From: a virus
Reading direction: 5' to 3' (one strand)
Length of the DNA stretch: 64,000 nt
IMG/VR virus record: IMGVR_UViG_3300025435_001056
Location: 62,001 to 126,000 of that record
The translations under genes and the position numbers were made by a program. Positions 36,601 to 44,309 of this stretch are shown piece by piece. Position 1 is the first letter of the stretch; every line of letters begins with the position of its first letter. The notes beneath the pieces are model-generated. The model was not told the DNA's origin and did not search any database. It saw nothing but the letters and a program-made list of their open reading frames with translations.

Positions 36601-38507
36601 ATGCCCGTAGCTCCTGTGGGTCCTTGGATACCAGTAGCACCTGTGGTTCCTTGTGGTCCTGTGGCACCCGCTACTCCAGTTGAGCCTTGAACACCTGTGG
36701 CTCCTGTTGGGCCTTGTATTTGCCCCACATCATTCCATAGGGCACCGTCATAGACCCAAAGATGGCCAGTGGTTTGATCCAGCACACCGTCGCCGGCTAC
36801 TGCACCTGGGAATGCCGCATTTAATGTGGCCTGAGGATCACCACCCACTGTGGGTACTGATCCAATGATAACAACACTGGTTCCAGCTGGTCCAGTTGCT
36901 CCTGTAGCACCTGGCACTGTGCTATCAGCACCGGTTGCACCTGTAGTTCCTTGTGGTCCTGTTGCACCTGCAACACCAGTTGAACCTGTGGCTCCCATGA
37001 CCCCTGTAGCACCTGTAGGGCCTGTGGTGCCTTGAACACCAGTGGCACCAGTAAATCCTTGAACGCCTGTGGCTCCTTGCACACCAGTAGAACCAGCTAC
37101 ACCTGTAGCGCCAATTCCAGTAGCACCTGTGACACCAGTAGCACCACGAACACCGGTTGCTCCAGTGTCTCCTTTTAATCCTGATGCTCCTGATGCTCCA
37201 GTAGCACCACGAACACCTGTGGCTCCTACCACACCTGTGGCACCAGTTGCCCCTTCTAGGCCTGACGCACCTGTGGCGCCAGTTGATCCACGCACACCAG
37301 TGGCACCTGTTGTACCAGTGGCACCTGTGGCACCTTCTATTCCTGTAGCACCTGTAGCGCCAGTTGTTCCTGCGTTTCCTGTGGCACCTCTTACGCCTGT
37401 AGCACCAGTGGCTCCATATATACCAGTTGCACCTGTGGTTCCTGTTGCTCCTTTAACTCCGGTAGCGCCTTGCACGCCAGTAGCACCAACGGCACCACTT
37501 GCGCCTGTGGCACCGGTTGATCCCAATGATCCTGTGGCACCTCTTAAACCCGTTGCACCTTGTAGTCCCGACGCACCCGTAGCACCTGTAGCACCTTGTA
37601 ATCCAGAAGCTCCTGTAGCACCTGTGGCACCAAATCCGGTAATTGGCGTGCCATTGGCATAGTTTACTGCAAATGTATTGCCCGGAAGTGTCAGATTGCC
37701 GGCGGTATCAAAGATCCAGGCAGCACTGGCGCCGCTGTGGATTTGTACATTGCCATTGGCAACGGGAATAGCCACATTGCTAGTGCCGTTAAAAATGGTG
37801 TTGCTGGTGGTATTGATACCGGTCAGTTGACTACCATTGCCCAACAGATATGCACCCGAAATATTGCCGTTGGCAGTGATGTGTCCACCAACTTGGATGT
37901 TGCCCGGAATGGTCAGGTTGTCAACAGTGATGTTGCCGCCGTTATAGTCTACATAATCGGCATAAACGGTATTCCATCTCAGGGCAGGAGAACCCAGATT
38001 TCTTATGTGTGCCTGATCGGGCAAGACATGAGCATTGGCTATGACATTGCCAATTCCGTTGGGATTCAACACCAAGTTGCCGTTGGTATTGGTGGTTTGA
38101 ATGGTGTTGTTGGCAATGACTACATTGCTCAAGACCGGACCTGCGGCAAAGATCTGGTCAAAGTTCACATTTACGGCAGTGAAGGCTTGATTCAGTGATT
38201 CACCGGGTGGCACAGTGGGTATGATCTGTTGACCGCCTTGATTGATGGTGGCCAACATGGTGCCCGAACCGTTGGAGACCGCATAGGTGCTGCCGCCAGG
38301 CAAGGTGGTTAAGGTGATGTTGCTGGTAGGGTATCCAACTGTGATGTTACCGATATAGTAGGTGGTATTGGCAGTGATGTTGCCAAATGTTGTGCCGCTG
38401 AAAACGATCGGCAATCCTGGGAACATGTTGGCGGTGGATGCGACAGCAACGGCGTTTCCAATTGAAAATGTGGCTGTAGCCGTGGTTGTAAAAATATTCG
38501 AACTCAT
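33612..38507 (-). CDS. Giant collagen-like tail fibre with lectin-like C-terminus, 1631 aa
   Basis: The N-terminal 290 residues are a phage fibre shaft/anchor ([48 protein letters not shown]). Gly-X-Y tracts fill about 290-490 and 555-770, around the [16 protein letters not shown] module. Two tandem copies of a TLWWDxVSGxxxxWYTD segment and a small Ig-like domain follow, then repeats of [15 protein letters not shown]. The last 170 residues ([25 protein letters not shown]) look like a legume-lectin-type fold. First gene of the late fibre operon, behind AGGATA. Confidence 0.86.
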   Translation of the reverse strand: MSSNIFTTTATATFSIGNAVAVASTANMFPGLPIVFSGTTFGNITANTTYYIGNITVGYPTSNITLTTLPGGSTYAVSNGSGTMLATINQGGQQIIPTVPPGESLNQAFTAVNVNFDQIFAAGPVLSNVVIANNTIQTTNTNGNLVLNPNGIGNVIANAHVLPDQAHIRNLGSPALRWNTVYADYVDYNGGNITVDNLTIPGNIQVGGHITANGNISGAYLLGNGSQLTGINTTSNTIFNGTSNVAIPVANGNVQIHSGASAAWIFDTAGNLTLPGNTFAVNYANGTPITGFGATGATGASGLQGATGATGASGLQGATGLRGATGSLGSTGATGASGAVGATGVQGATGVKGATGTTGATGIYGATGATGVRGATGNAGTTGATGATGIEGATGATGTTGATGVRGSTGATGASGLEGATGATGVVGATGVRGATGASGASGLKGDTGATGVRGATGVTGATGIGATGVAGSTGVQGATGVQGFTGATGVQGTTGPTGATGVMGATGSTGVAGATGPQGTTGATGADSTVPGATGATGPAGTSVVIIGSVPTVGGDPQATLNAAFPGAVAGDGVLDQTTGHLWVYDGALWNDVGQIQGPTGATGVQGSTGVAGATGPQGTTGATGIQGPTGATGIRGATGATGVRGTTGATGVGTTGATGVQGSTGPQGTTGATGIGSTGATGVRGTTGATGVTGSPGATGVRGSTGATGSQGPAGATGVAGTVGATGVRGSTGATGPQGTPGATGVQGPTGATGIGASGATGVKGTTGATGVAGTTGATGVAGATGVKGATGVDGQTGATGVAGTTGATGVAGATGVTGATGAFNGNLTANINGNGFSISNIGNITANYFIGDGSQLTNISGTGGGVIQSNTAPGSPTSSTLWWDTVSGTFFVWYTDMSGSQWVQAAPSGTGNGGGGSGSIIQSNTAPTSPTASTLWWDEVSGRLYLWYTDGSGSQWVDAAPNTPGATGATGPTGATGARGATGTAGANGATGASGSAGASGATGATGTAGANGATGATGLQGPVGATGAGALSSLNYVQVLGNVSSPPVVNANGTILSLTITTTGGPVELVGSGDAVNNSAAFFGTVQWYRGAVALGNPQFFESSAANENQSVCQVFIDNPPAGTYTYSWKMPRASATITWGESTAPVISATELQGVIGATGASGASGSFSGNLTANLNGQGYSISNVATISTTGNITGNYLFGNGSQLTGLPATYGNSNVATFLAAYGSNTISTTGNITAGNITGNINITGNVTGTSANVQLVAGAYTWTFDNTGNLTVPPGGDILLANTQSVISAAGNITGNYFIGNGSQLTGLPASYGNANLANIGSNSISTTGNISAGNFIGNGAGLTNVTYSAAGNIVGSQANVGIVAGSYTWTFDNTGNLTIPAGGDIVLSNAQSIITTAGNIVLSSSTPAIFANQRKFDWTAMIHGTPATGGSITGSILGDATYSNFSDGVQLTANTTAKSGSVAWNTTTFDFTKDFVMEWSWFTSNSGSNPADGVWATFGGNTNGGASQPLGVTNGAVGLRYLTYTNLRTQWYSNGATTGNAVSFRAGVVYQGVWQTSRIMVRKVGAQRYAYVYTGDTGVCDNAIDITSWTPAGTWIAVGASTGGSTSSQLCCHVALEYL
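36015..37640 (-). repeat. Collagen-like Gly-X-Y repeat tracts in the 1631-aa fibre
   Basis: GAT-rich Gly-X-Y repeats in two blocks (about 36015-36710 and 36880-37640); a shorter block lies at 35420-35610. Confidence 0.88.
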
Positions 38508-38533
38508 TAGGTATCCTGGTTAGCCTTTTTAGT

Positions 38534-38539
38534 TATTTA
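38534..38539 (-). promoter_or_regulatory. Late-type promoter (CATAAATAA) heading the fibre operon
   Basis: Minus-strand TAAATA lies 26 nt upstream of the ATG at 38507. It is the only clear promoter before about 7 kb of co-directional fibre genes. Confidence 0.6.
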
Positions 38540-38564
38540 TGGCTAAATGCTTATCCAAACCTTG

Positions 38565-38593
38565 TTGCGTATTGTGCAATCACATGCTATACT
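38565..38593 (+). promoter_or_regulatory. Sigma70-like promoter for the HTH gene
   Basis: TTGCGT, 17 nt, TATACT. A GTTAAAC-AGC-GTTTAAC stem-loop (38608-38624) follows in the leader and could serve as an operator or RNA element. Confidence 0.55.
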
Positions 38594-38639
38594 AGCATCA
38601 TGCTGTTGTTAAACAGCGTTTAACATAGAAAGGTATCAC

Positions 38640-38903
38640 ATGAAACATTTTAATCCAGAAACAAAAACTTTTAAAGTATTTTCCGCATTGCAATCTGGCA
38701 AGGCTTTGACAGCTAGCCAGGCAAGCAAATTAGGAGTTAAGAACTTATCAGCTGAAATCACCCGTATCCGCCAACATGGATTTGCTGTCTATACGAATTC
38801 TCGTAAAGCTGGCAACGGTGTGCAGGTCACAGAATATGTGCTTGGAAAACCTTCAAGAAAGATCGTAGCCGCCGGTTACCGTGCCCTTGCGTTGGGTCTT
38901 TAA
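38640..38903 (+). CDS. Winged-helix/HTH DNA-binding protein, 87 aa
   Basis: The protein has an N-terminal helical DNA-binding core: FNPETKTFKVFSALQSGKAL, then ASQASKLGVKNLSAEITRIR (helix-turn-helix with the recognition helix at about 37-47) and a wing with an aromatic tip. Proteins of this type are frequent in aquatic T4-like phages. It probably regulates transcription; the leader stem-loop in front of it may be its own target. AAAGG precedes the ATG. Confidence 0.8.
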   Translation: MKHFNPETKTFKVFSALQSGKALTASQASKLGVKNLSAEITRIRQHGFAVYTNSRKAGNGVQVTEYVLGKPSRKIVAAGYRALALGL

Positions 38904-39562
38904 TCTAACGCAGTAACACTCCGTTCGGTAGTGTTACTATGGCCCTCGTGCAATGCGAGGGCTTTTTTACGGGCCCAATATTCCTTCATTGTTTGACTTG
39001 TTTTTGTTTTGTGCTCTTCAGTCATCTTCCGACCCTTTAATGCGGCACTTAATTTGGCTCTAATTTCTGGAGTATTTTTATGCCCATGACGGCCTTTTCG
39101 TGTAGCACTCATCTTGGCTCGAGTTTCATCCGTTACTATTCGAGTGCGATTTGCTTCACTAATCTTAGCTCTGGTTTCTTTGCTTAATACACGCCCTTGA
39201 TTTGATTTGCTTATTTTGGCTCGAGTTTCTGCGGAATTTATCTTACCTTTACTAATTTTACTAAGTTTAGATCGAGTTTCTGCGGTATGAGTATATCCAG
39301 TAACACCTTCGCCGCCATCGGTCATATTGCGTAAAATACCAGTTTGTAAATCTTTTCGCCCATACCAACGGATCATTCTGCGTTCAATAGCAAATGCACC
39401 CAATTCAGTTAAATTGGTTTCAAGCATAACAATCCGTTTTTTATCTTTAGGAACTGGAATATTTCGATGCCAGTCCCAAGCACGATTACCGTGCCCTTTT
39501 CCAATATAGTAAGGTGTGCCATCTTGTCTAAGGTAGGCGTAAACATAATAAGTATTGTTCAA
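38900..39562 (-). CDS. GIY-YIG homing endonuclease with NUMOD3-like repeats
   Basis: From a TTG start behind AGGAGG, the protein (220 residues) begins NNTYYVYAYLRQDGTPYYIG, the GIY-YIG core variant, with RAWDWHR and ERRMIRWYGR helices. At least six short repeats of the type SxETRAKIS(K/E)xxxGR follow (NUMOD3 DNA-binding modules). The long frame to 39652 lacks a ribosome site. Its C-terminus is encoded by the terminator of the opposite gene, as if the gene had landed next to it. Confidence 0.87.
   Translation of the reverse strand: MNNTYYVYAYLRQDGTPYYIGKGHGNRAWDWHRNIPVPKDKKRIVMLETNLTELGAFAIERRMIRWYGRKDLQTGILRNMTDGGEGVTGYTHTAETRSKLSKISKGKINSAETRAKISKSNQGRVLSKETRAKISEANRTRIVTDETRAKMSATRKGRHGHKNTPEIRAKLSAALKGRKMTEEHKTKTSQTMKEYWARKKALALHEGHSNTTERSVTALD
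38912..38968 (+). terminator. Double-hairpin terminator overlapping the GIY-YIG gene end
   Basis: A 9-bp stem (38912-38920 with 38930-38938) is followed by a 7-bp GC-rich stem (38942-38948 with 38956-38962) and six T. On the other strand the same bases code for the last 20 or so residues of the GIY-YIG protein. Confidence 0.8.
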
Positions 39563-39620
39563 GCTGATGCTCCTCCTGAGCGTTAGAGTAGTTGGGGTTC
39601 CAGCCCGCGAACTACACCTA

Positions 39621-39626
39621 TATTTA
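39621..39626 (-). promoter_or_regulatory. Late-type promoter (GTAAATA) with 5' stem-loop, for the GIY-YIG gene
   Basis: Minus-strand TAAATA predicts +1 at 39615, the first base of a GTAGTT...AACTAC stem with an inner GGG/CCC. It abuts the -35 of the plus-strand promoter at 39631, giving a back-to-back late/early pair. Confidence 0.55.
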
Positions 39627-39630
39627 CCAG

Positions 39631-39659
39631 TTGACCAGTAAATCCATTTCAAGTATAAT
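39631..39659 (+). promoter_or_regulatory. Early-type promoter (TTGACC family)
   Basis: TTGACC, 17 nt, TATAAT; drives the 39688-44953 block of small genes. Confidence 0.75.
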
Positions 39660-39687
39660 AGTAGTATATTAAAAATTTAGAGGTTGT

Positions 39688-39942
39688 ATGGATATTACTT
39701 CGTCAATTTATATTGTTCAGACTTATGCGAAAGATCAGGGTTTACGAATTTCGGAAGCCTTGGCAGAATTAGATCATTTGGCCTCGGAGGATTGGATCAA
39801 TACCAGCCCCGGAGCCCCCAAAGGATATCAACGCAAAACTACTTTGGCTCAGGATGAAGCAGTTACTACTTTCTGTAAAAATAGAGCCAAGTGGAGAAGT
39901 CAAGCTGTTCTTGCTGGGTTGGATCTTAGCGATTGGACCTAA
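39688..39942 (+). CDS. Hypothetical protein, 84 aa, early
   Basis: An alpha-helical soluble protein (IYIVQTYAKDQGLRISEALA, LDHLASEDW, TTFCKNRAKWRSQAVLAG). No motif is recognised. TTTAGAGG lies before the ATG. It is the first gene after an early promoter. Confidence 0.7.
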   Translation: MDITSSIYIVQTYAKDQGLRISEALAELDHLASEDWINTSPGAPKGYQRKTTLAQDEAVTTFCKNRAKWRSQAVLAGLDLSDWT

Positions 39943-39981
39943 CAAAATTGTTTATTAATCTAAAATAAGTAAGGAGTCAAC

Positions 39982-40500
39982 ATGCCCAACTGGTGTTCAA
40001 ATCGTGCCACAATCACCGGACCTGAACCGGTAATTGACGAAATCAAACAAAAATTAACTCAGGACAATCCAGAACTCTTGTCTTGGATGGTTCCACAACC
40101 AAACTTTGAAGGTGATCAAGACTGGTATAGTTGGAATATCAACAACTGGGGCACCAAATGGGACATCTGTGATGTCTACATCGACAATGCGGCGGAACAG
40201 GACAGCGTCAGTTTCAGTTTCAGCACAGCCTGGGCTCCACCCATACAGGCCTTTGAAACCTGGGCATTTGAGGATGGGCGTGTCGAGTTTGAACTCAGCT
40301 ACTGGGAACCCGGTGCTGGTTTTGTAGGAACCACTAGCTATGATGGTGAATACATGAATACCGACGAATGGGACTGCGGCCGTGATCCAGATCGCTATAA
40401 AGAAGTGGCCTCCGCAGAATGGGGCTACGAAGAATGGGAAGAACCCGAACCGCTTACTGAATGGTATACCCAAGGTGTCACAGACAAGGGTCTAGCATGA
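39982..40500 (+). CDS. YubB/Api92-like ferredoxin-fold protein
   Basis: MPNWCSNRATITGP at the start and the central WYSWNINNWGTKWDICDVYID, TAWAPPIQAFETWA and FVGTTSYDGEY match the YubB/DUF1281 (Api92-like) family found on plasmids and phages. The function of the family is unknown. The C-terminus, EWYTQGVTDKGLA, is shared in form with the 42345 protein. AAGGAG precedes the ATG. Confidence 0.85.
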   Translation: MPNWCSNRATITGPEPVIDEIKQKLTQDNPELLSWMVPQPNFEGDQDWYSWNINNWGTKWDICDVYIDNAAEQDSVSFSFSTAWAPPIQAFETWAFEDGRVEFELSYWEPGAGFVGTTSYDGEYMNTDEWDCGRDPDRYKEVASAEWGYEEWEEPEPLTEWYTQGVTDKGLA

Positions 40501-40862
40501 TTGAACTTGACGTAGGAGCAGTGGTCATTGGCATGGTTCTTGGTGTAGTGCTGATTGGTGCGGCAGCCTGGTATGAAGTGCATCGTTTTGAACGCCAGCT
40601 GACACGCATGATCAAGACTGCCATGAAAGACACCATGTTTGGTCTGGAAGTTGAACAGGATCACGGTGTATTTTTCTGCTACAGCGCCGAAAACAAACAG
40701 TTTGTGTGTCAAGGTGCCGACCTGGAGCAGGTGAGATCTGCGTTTAGACAACGCTACCCAGATCGTGTGGCTTATATCGTAGGTGGTGATCCTGCCGCAG
40801 TAGAACAACTACAGGCACAAATTGCTCAACAGGAATCCCATGAAACTAGCCCTAGCATCTGA
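40497..40862 (+). CDS. Membrane-anchored hypothetical protein, 121 aa
   Basis: An N-terminal transmembrane helix (about residues 8-26, VGAVVIGMVLGVVLIGAAAW) is followed by a soluble cytoplasmic-type domain (KDTMFGLEVEQDHGVFFCYS, DLEQVRSAFRQRYPDR). It is coupled to the previous gene by ATGA. The domain reminds me of other small phage proteins with an alpha/beta tail; no function is known. Confidence 0.75.
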   Translation: MIELDVGAVVIGMVLGVVLIGAAAWYEVHRFERQLTRMIKTAMKDTMFGLEVEQDHGVFFCYSAENKQFVCQGADLEQVRSAFRQRYPDRVAYIVGGDPAAVEQLQAQIAQQESHETSPSI

Positions 40863-41760
40863 CATACATTTAGAATTTGGTCCTATCACCCTGACCAATG
40901 ACGAGTCAGCTGATGTGTTGATTCTAGCTGGCGATATCTGTGTGGCTCGACACTTTGCAGATGGCAAGCCCACTTACCAGCAAACCTTGGCCAAGGAATA
41001 TCGTGCGTTCTTTGACCAAGTCACTCGGGAGTTTCCGCAGGTGATCTACATCATGGGCAATCATGAACACTACTCGGGCGATGTGGCTAAAACATACGCA
41101 ATTCTACAGGAGCATTTGGACTACCCTAACCTGCATATTCTTGAAAAAGAAACCTGGAAGTATCAAGATGTAACATTTATCGGCGGAACCTTGTGGACCG
41201 ACATGAACCAGCTGGATCCACTCACTCTAAACTACACACAGGGCGCAATGAACGACTTCCGTGAAGTCGTCAACAGCAATAGAATGGTAGTGCGCAATGT
41301 TCCCATCTATGAGCGCAATCCCTTATGGACTGCGGATGGGCAGAACGGTGGACAGTATAGCAAGGATGCGACAGGGGCAATGATCAATATCGGCTACAAG
41401 AGCAAAGAAGAACCGGCTAGGTGGACTCCTGAAGACAGTGCTCTTGATCATGCTAAAATGTTGTCATACATTGATCATGTGACTCGCGATCCCGGTAGCT
41501 ACATTGTGGTCGGCCATCATTGTCCTAGTGAACAGAGTGTAGCGGCACAATACAAGGGCGACCTGTTGAATGGTGCATTCCGTAGTAAACTAGATGATTT
41601 TATTGAGGCTCGTCCACAGATCCGGTATTGGTTACATGGGCATACGCATCACAACTTCAACTACTGGATTGGTGAAACTCGTGTGGTATGCAACCCACGC
41701 GGCTATGTGGGCCACGAGTCCAGTGCAGATTTTTTTAAATTGCAGTATTTGGAGGTATGA
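40840..41760 (+). CDS. Metallophosphoesterase (calcineurin-like), 306 aa
   Basis: The motif series is clear: ALASDIHLEFG (Asp8, His10), ILAGDICVA, IMGNHEHY, VVGHHCPS and WLHGHTHHNFNY. These ligate the two metals. About 200 residues separate the GNHE and GHH motifs, more than in the 1883 protein. It starts 23 nt inside the previous gene behind AACAGGAA. Substrate unknown; phosphodiesterase or phosphatase. Confidence 0.9.
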   Translation: MKLALASDIHLEFGPITLTNDESADVLILAGDICVARHFADGKPTYQQTLAKEYRAFFDQVTREFPQVIYIMGNHEHYSGDVAKTYAILQEHLDYPNLHILEKETWKYQDVTFIGGTLWTDMNQLDPLTLNYTQGAMNDFREVVNSNRMVVRNVPIYERNPLWTADGQNGGQYSKDATGAMINIGYKSKEEPARWTPEDSALDHAKMLSYIDHVTRDPGSYIVVGHHCPSEQSVAAQYKGDLLNGAFRSKLDDFIEARPQIRYWLHGHTHHNFNYWIGETRVVCNPRGYVGHESSADFFKLQYLEV

Positions 41761-41939
41761 TGAACTGGATTCGCTACTCAGGCATCACGGTTAGCCTAAA
41801 CTTAAATCCACTTCACTGGTACTGGCGTCCTATCGCCCGTGCTGAACACAACTCAGAATGGGGATCACCATGGCGTCAGTGTCGAGCAGGTTGGTTGTTT
41901 ATAAGTGTTCTGTTATACTTGGATGATGGGAGTTGGTAA
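41757..41939 (+). CDS. Small hypothetical protein, 60 aa, possible membrane segment
   Basis: Trp/Arg-rich N-terminal half (NPLHWYWRPIARAEHN) and a C-terminal hydrophobic helix (GWLFISVLLYLDDGSW). ATGA overlap upstream and TAATG overlap downstream support translation. No function is known. Confidence 0.65.
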   Translation: MMNWIRYSGITVSLNLNPLHWYWRPIARAEHNSEWGSPWRQCRAGWLFISVLLYLDDGSW

Positions 41940-42130
41940 TGATTGTAGGTATGCAACATGCAGGTGAAGAACATAGGTGTAATGTATGCTCATGTGAGTT
42001 TACTGACGACGAAGGTGGTGTGGTAGGCTATTTTGGTATCTTGCCTGTGGCCTTTTGCCCAACCTGTTACAGCAGCATGGTCGACATGGTGCAACAAGAT
42101 CTTGACTCCGGAGAAGAACTGTGCGAATAG
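41939..42130 (+). CDS. Zinc-ribbon protein, 63 aa
   Basis: Two CxxC pairs (Cys14/Cys17 in CNVCSC and Cys40/Cys43 in FCPTCY) with a 22-residue spacer make a zinc-ribbon. The rest is acidic. The start at the TAATG overlap is preferred over the TTG two codons earlier. A nucleic-acid or protein-binding role is likely but unspecified. Confidence 0.75.
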   Translation: MIVGMQHAGEEHRCNVCSCEFTDDEGGVVGYFGILPVAFCPTCYSSMVDMVQQDLDSGEELCE

Positions 42131-42345
42131 AATCGGCCGACGGCCAGGAAGGTTATCTAATCTGGTGTGGCGGAGATCGCTATGTGTTTAGAATCTACAG
42201 CAATGCGCCGCATGACTTTGTTGACTACGACCTGCGACATACCGACATGAAAGTTCGGATTGTAGACTCAGATGCGTTCTTTTATAGCGACGACAAGGGC
42301 GACTGCATTGACCATAGTCCTGCAACATTAGGAATCAAATCATAA
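42121..42345 (+). CDS. Hypothetical protein, 74 aa (GTG start)
   Basis: A beta-rich acidic protein (GYLIWCGGDRYVFRIYSN, YDLRHTDMKVRIVDSDAFFY). It starts with GTG inside the end of the zinc-ribbon gene and its stop overlaps the next ATG, so it is translationally linked on both sides. I recall proteins like this in T4-like phages; function unknown. Confidence 0.72.
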   Translation: MRIESADGQEGYLIWCGGDRYVFRIYSNAPHDFVDYDLRHTDMKVRIVDSDAFFYSDDKGDCIDHSPATLGIKS

Positions 42346-42728
42346 TGGGCATGTTTGATCAACTGTGGTTTGAGGGAGAGGAGTATCAAACAAAAGATAC
42401 TCCAAGTCAGCTGTTGGATAATTACAAGATAGAACAGGAACCGGTTTCAGGTAACTGGTATCTGTGGCATGAAGAATACGACACCGACTGGGTCGAACAG
42501 CCCGGTCGATGGAGTAGCGGATACCTGAAACAGTCAAACCAGCGTTGGGTCCACTGTGCGGACTTTACCGGCACCATTCGCTTTTATCGTAGAGATAGTG
42601 AAATCGAACAGTGGATTGAATACGAAGCGGAATTTGTTGATGGTGTCAAGATTACAATCAAACCTGTGTATGATGAACCGTTCACACGCTGGTATGAGGC
42701 CGGCGTAAAAGACAAAGGACTAGAATGA
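42345..42728 (+). CDS. Hypothetical protein, 127 aa, with WYEAGVKDKGLE C-terminus
   Basis: GMFDQLWFEGEEYQTKDTPS at the start and a beta-rich body with many Trp and Glu. The last 12 residues, WYEAGVKDKGLE, match the form of the YubB-like protein's end, suggesting a common C-terminal tag or shared partner. TAATG start and ATGA end couple it to its neighbours. Confidence 0.75.
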   Translation: MGMFDQLWFEGEEYQTKDTPSQLLDNYKIEQEPVSGNWYLWHEEYDTDWVEQPGRWSSGYLKQSNQRWVHCADFTGTIRFYRRDSEIEQWIEYEAEFVDGVKITIKPVYDEPFTRWYEAGVKDKGLE

Positions 42729-42922
42729 ACGAACGGATTAGACAACTTGCTAAACAGGCTGGACTATTAGGTCCTAGTAGCCGAGTAGGAAATTCACACG
42801 AAGCCACAGAAAAGTTCGCCGAGATGATTGTTAGAGAATCTGCCCATGTTGCTTTAATGAGTAACGGAAACAATCTACATGTCTGCGAGTTGATTAAACA
42901 ACATTTTGGAGTTGAAGAATGA
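42725..42922 (+). CDS. Hypothetical phage protein, 65 aa
   Basis: NERIRQLAKQAG at the start and FAEMIVRESAHVALM...IKQHFGVEE at the end match a short helical protein type common in tailed phages. Function unknown. It is coupled by ATGA overlaps at both ends. Confidence 0.82.
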   Translation: MNERIRQLAKQAGLLGPSSRVGNSHEATEKFAEMIVRESAHVALMSNGNNLHVCELIKQHFGVEE

Positions 42923-43560
42923 AAATTTGGACCTCGAAATACAGAAATCACTGGATCTCACCGTATGTGATCCTCAAGACCATTTGTTTTTGGGAGAAAG
43001 ACGAAGATCGCATCTACAATCTCACGGATGACCCCAGCAATCCATACGACCGTTGGGTCAAAATTCTAGATCCCATTTGTAAAGGAATACAATGGTTCCT
43101 GGATCGAATTCACCCACGCTGGACTTATGTTCGCGTTGATCCATGGGATACCTGGAGTTTTGATCATACCTTGGCAGACATTATCTTACCAGGACTAAAG
43201 CAGTTACAAGCTACCAAACACGGTGCACCACACACCGATGATGAGGATGTGCCAGAATACTTGCGTAGCCACATGGCACAACCCAAGGAAAATGAGTGGG
43301 ATACTGATAGTCTTTGGTTTATGCGTTGGGACTGGATTCTTTCGGAAATGATCTGGGCCTTTGAGCAAAAGGTCACAGATGATGCTGACAGCCAGTTCTT
43401 TGATCATTCGGAATGTGGTGATGAAAAATTGCCATGGAATCGGGATGGTCAGTATGTGAGCAAGATCAAGTATGATCGAGAAGGACATGCGGCATGGCAG
43501 GCTCGCAAGGACAACGGTTTCCGCCTGTTTGGAAAGTATTTCGAGGCGCTTTGGACCTAA
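42919..43560 (+). CDS. Hypothetical protein, 213 aa
   Basis: The central region RVDPWDTWSFDHTLADIILP, KQLQATKHGAP and the MRWDWILSEMIWAFEQK helix match a protein type seen in T4-like phages, rich in Trp and acidic residues. No catalytic motif is visible. ATGA start, TAATG stop. Confidence 0.8.
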   Translation: MKIWTSKYRNHWISPYVILKTICFWEKDEDRIYNLTDDPSNPYDRWVKILDPICKGIQWFLDRIHPRWTYVRVDPWDTWSFDHTLADIILPGLKQLQATKHGAPHTDDEDVPEYLRSHMAQPKENEWDTDSLWFMRWDWILSEMIWAFEQKVTDDADSQFFDHSECGDEKLPWNRDGQYVSKIKYDREGHAAWQARKDNGFRLFGKYFEALWT

Positions 43561-44057
43561 TGGCCAAAAAGAAAAAGCCCAATTCAGCCGATGGTCGCGA
43601 CAGCTACGACTCAGAGTCCACGGGTGAGTTGATCCAGTTCTTCAACAAGAATGTCACACCTTATCCAACCGAAGTAGGTGGCCCTAGTTTTGATCTCATA
43701 CCGGTTGAGAAGCAAAAGGACATCATGGTCAACGTGGCCCGCATGCACGGCCACCAAGAGTATAATCGTATCATGGAACTGGTAGCAGTGCTACAGCGCC
43801 AGGCCGATGATGTGCGCCGTCGTTTAGATATAACCGATCTGGTGCATGCGGCCCGTTACCAGTTTCAAATCTATCATGGTCAGTGCTATTGGCTGGCCTT
43901 GGATCATAGAAAAGGTGGTAGCATTTTGGTCCAAACCGGACCGACCGAATGGGCCACCGGAATACCTGAAGGTTATGAGTATATCTGTAGAGTAAAATGG
44001 TTGGGTGATTACACCTGGATTGAGGTTGATCTAAATGGCGAAAGTGTGTTAAAATAA
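43560..44057 (+). CDS. DUF2452 family protein, 165 aa
   Basis: A basic start (AKKKKPN) precedes VTPYPTEVGGPSFDLIPVEK and the helical YNRIMELVAVLQRQADDVRR, then a beta-rich end with YICRVKWLGDYTWIEVDLNG. This matches DUF2452, whose role is not known; members occur in bacteria and phages. TAATG coupling to the previous gene. Confidence 0.85.
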   Translation: MAKKKKPNSADGRDSYDSESTGELIQFFNKNVTPYPTEVGGPSFDLIPVEKQKDIMVNVARMHGHQEYNRIMELVAVLQRQADDVRRRLDITDLVHAARYQFQIYHGQCYWLALDHRKGGSILVQTGPTEWATGIPEGYEYICRVKWLGDYTWIEVDLNGESVLK

Positions 44058-44060
44058 TAT

Positions 44061-44309
44061 ATGACAAGAAAAACCGCAATGGAACAAATTGTAGCTTTTG
44101 CAGATCGAACAGATCGAGTTCATGAACCCGTTACCCGAGAGGCATTTGAGCAATGGAAACAGGACTTTACCTTTGAAGCCCTGCAAGGACAACGATATGG
44201 ACAGAGTTTCTGTAACACCTTTGGTATCACAGACAACTTACTGTATTATACTCAGTGGCCCGCAGATCAGGTCAACGACTACATTGTGAGATATTATCTT
44301 GCAGGATAG
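44061..44309 (+). CDS. Hypothetical protein, 82 aa
   Basis: A helical protein ending in FCNTFGITDNLLYYTQWP and VNDYIVRYYLAG, of a type I associate with T4-like phages. No Shine-Dalgarno is visible; TAAAAT lies 5 nt before the ATG with a TTGATC 18 nt further up, which may be another near-leaderless start. Confidence 0.72.
   Translation: MTRKTAMEQIVAFADRTDRVHEPVTREAFEQWKQDFTFEALQGQRYGQSFCNTFGITDNLLYYTQWPADQVNDYIVRYYLAG

Noticed and set aside
24195-37640. Repeated DNA units that might suggest a CRISPR array or satellite
   Set aside because: Units are in frame, encode Gly-X-Y, vary in sequence and have no unique spacers of fixed length.
36325-37662. Long plus-strand frames of [10 protein letters not shown] type opposite the collagen fibres (also 24347-26572 and 30606-31412)
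   Set aside because: They are antisense readings of the Gly-Ala-Thr repeats; the GC-rich repeat codons keep the opposite frames open. No ribosome sites, and they end where the repeats end.
39563-39652. N-terminal extension of the GIY-YIG gene to 39652
   Set aside because: AGGAGG lies before the TTG at 39562 and the extension covers the leader stem-loop.
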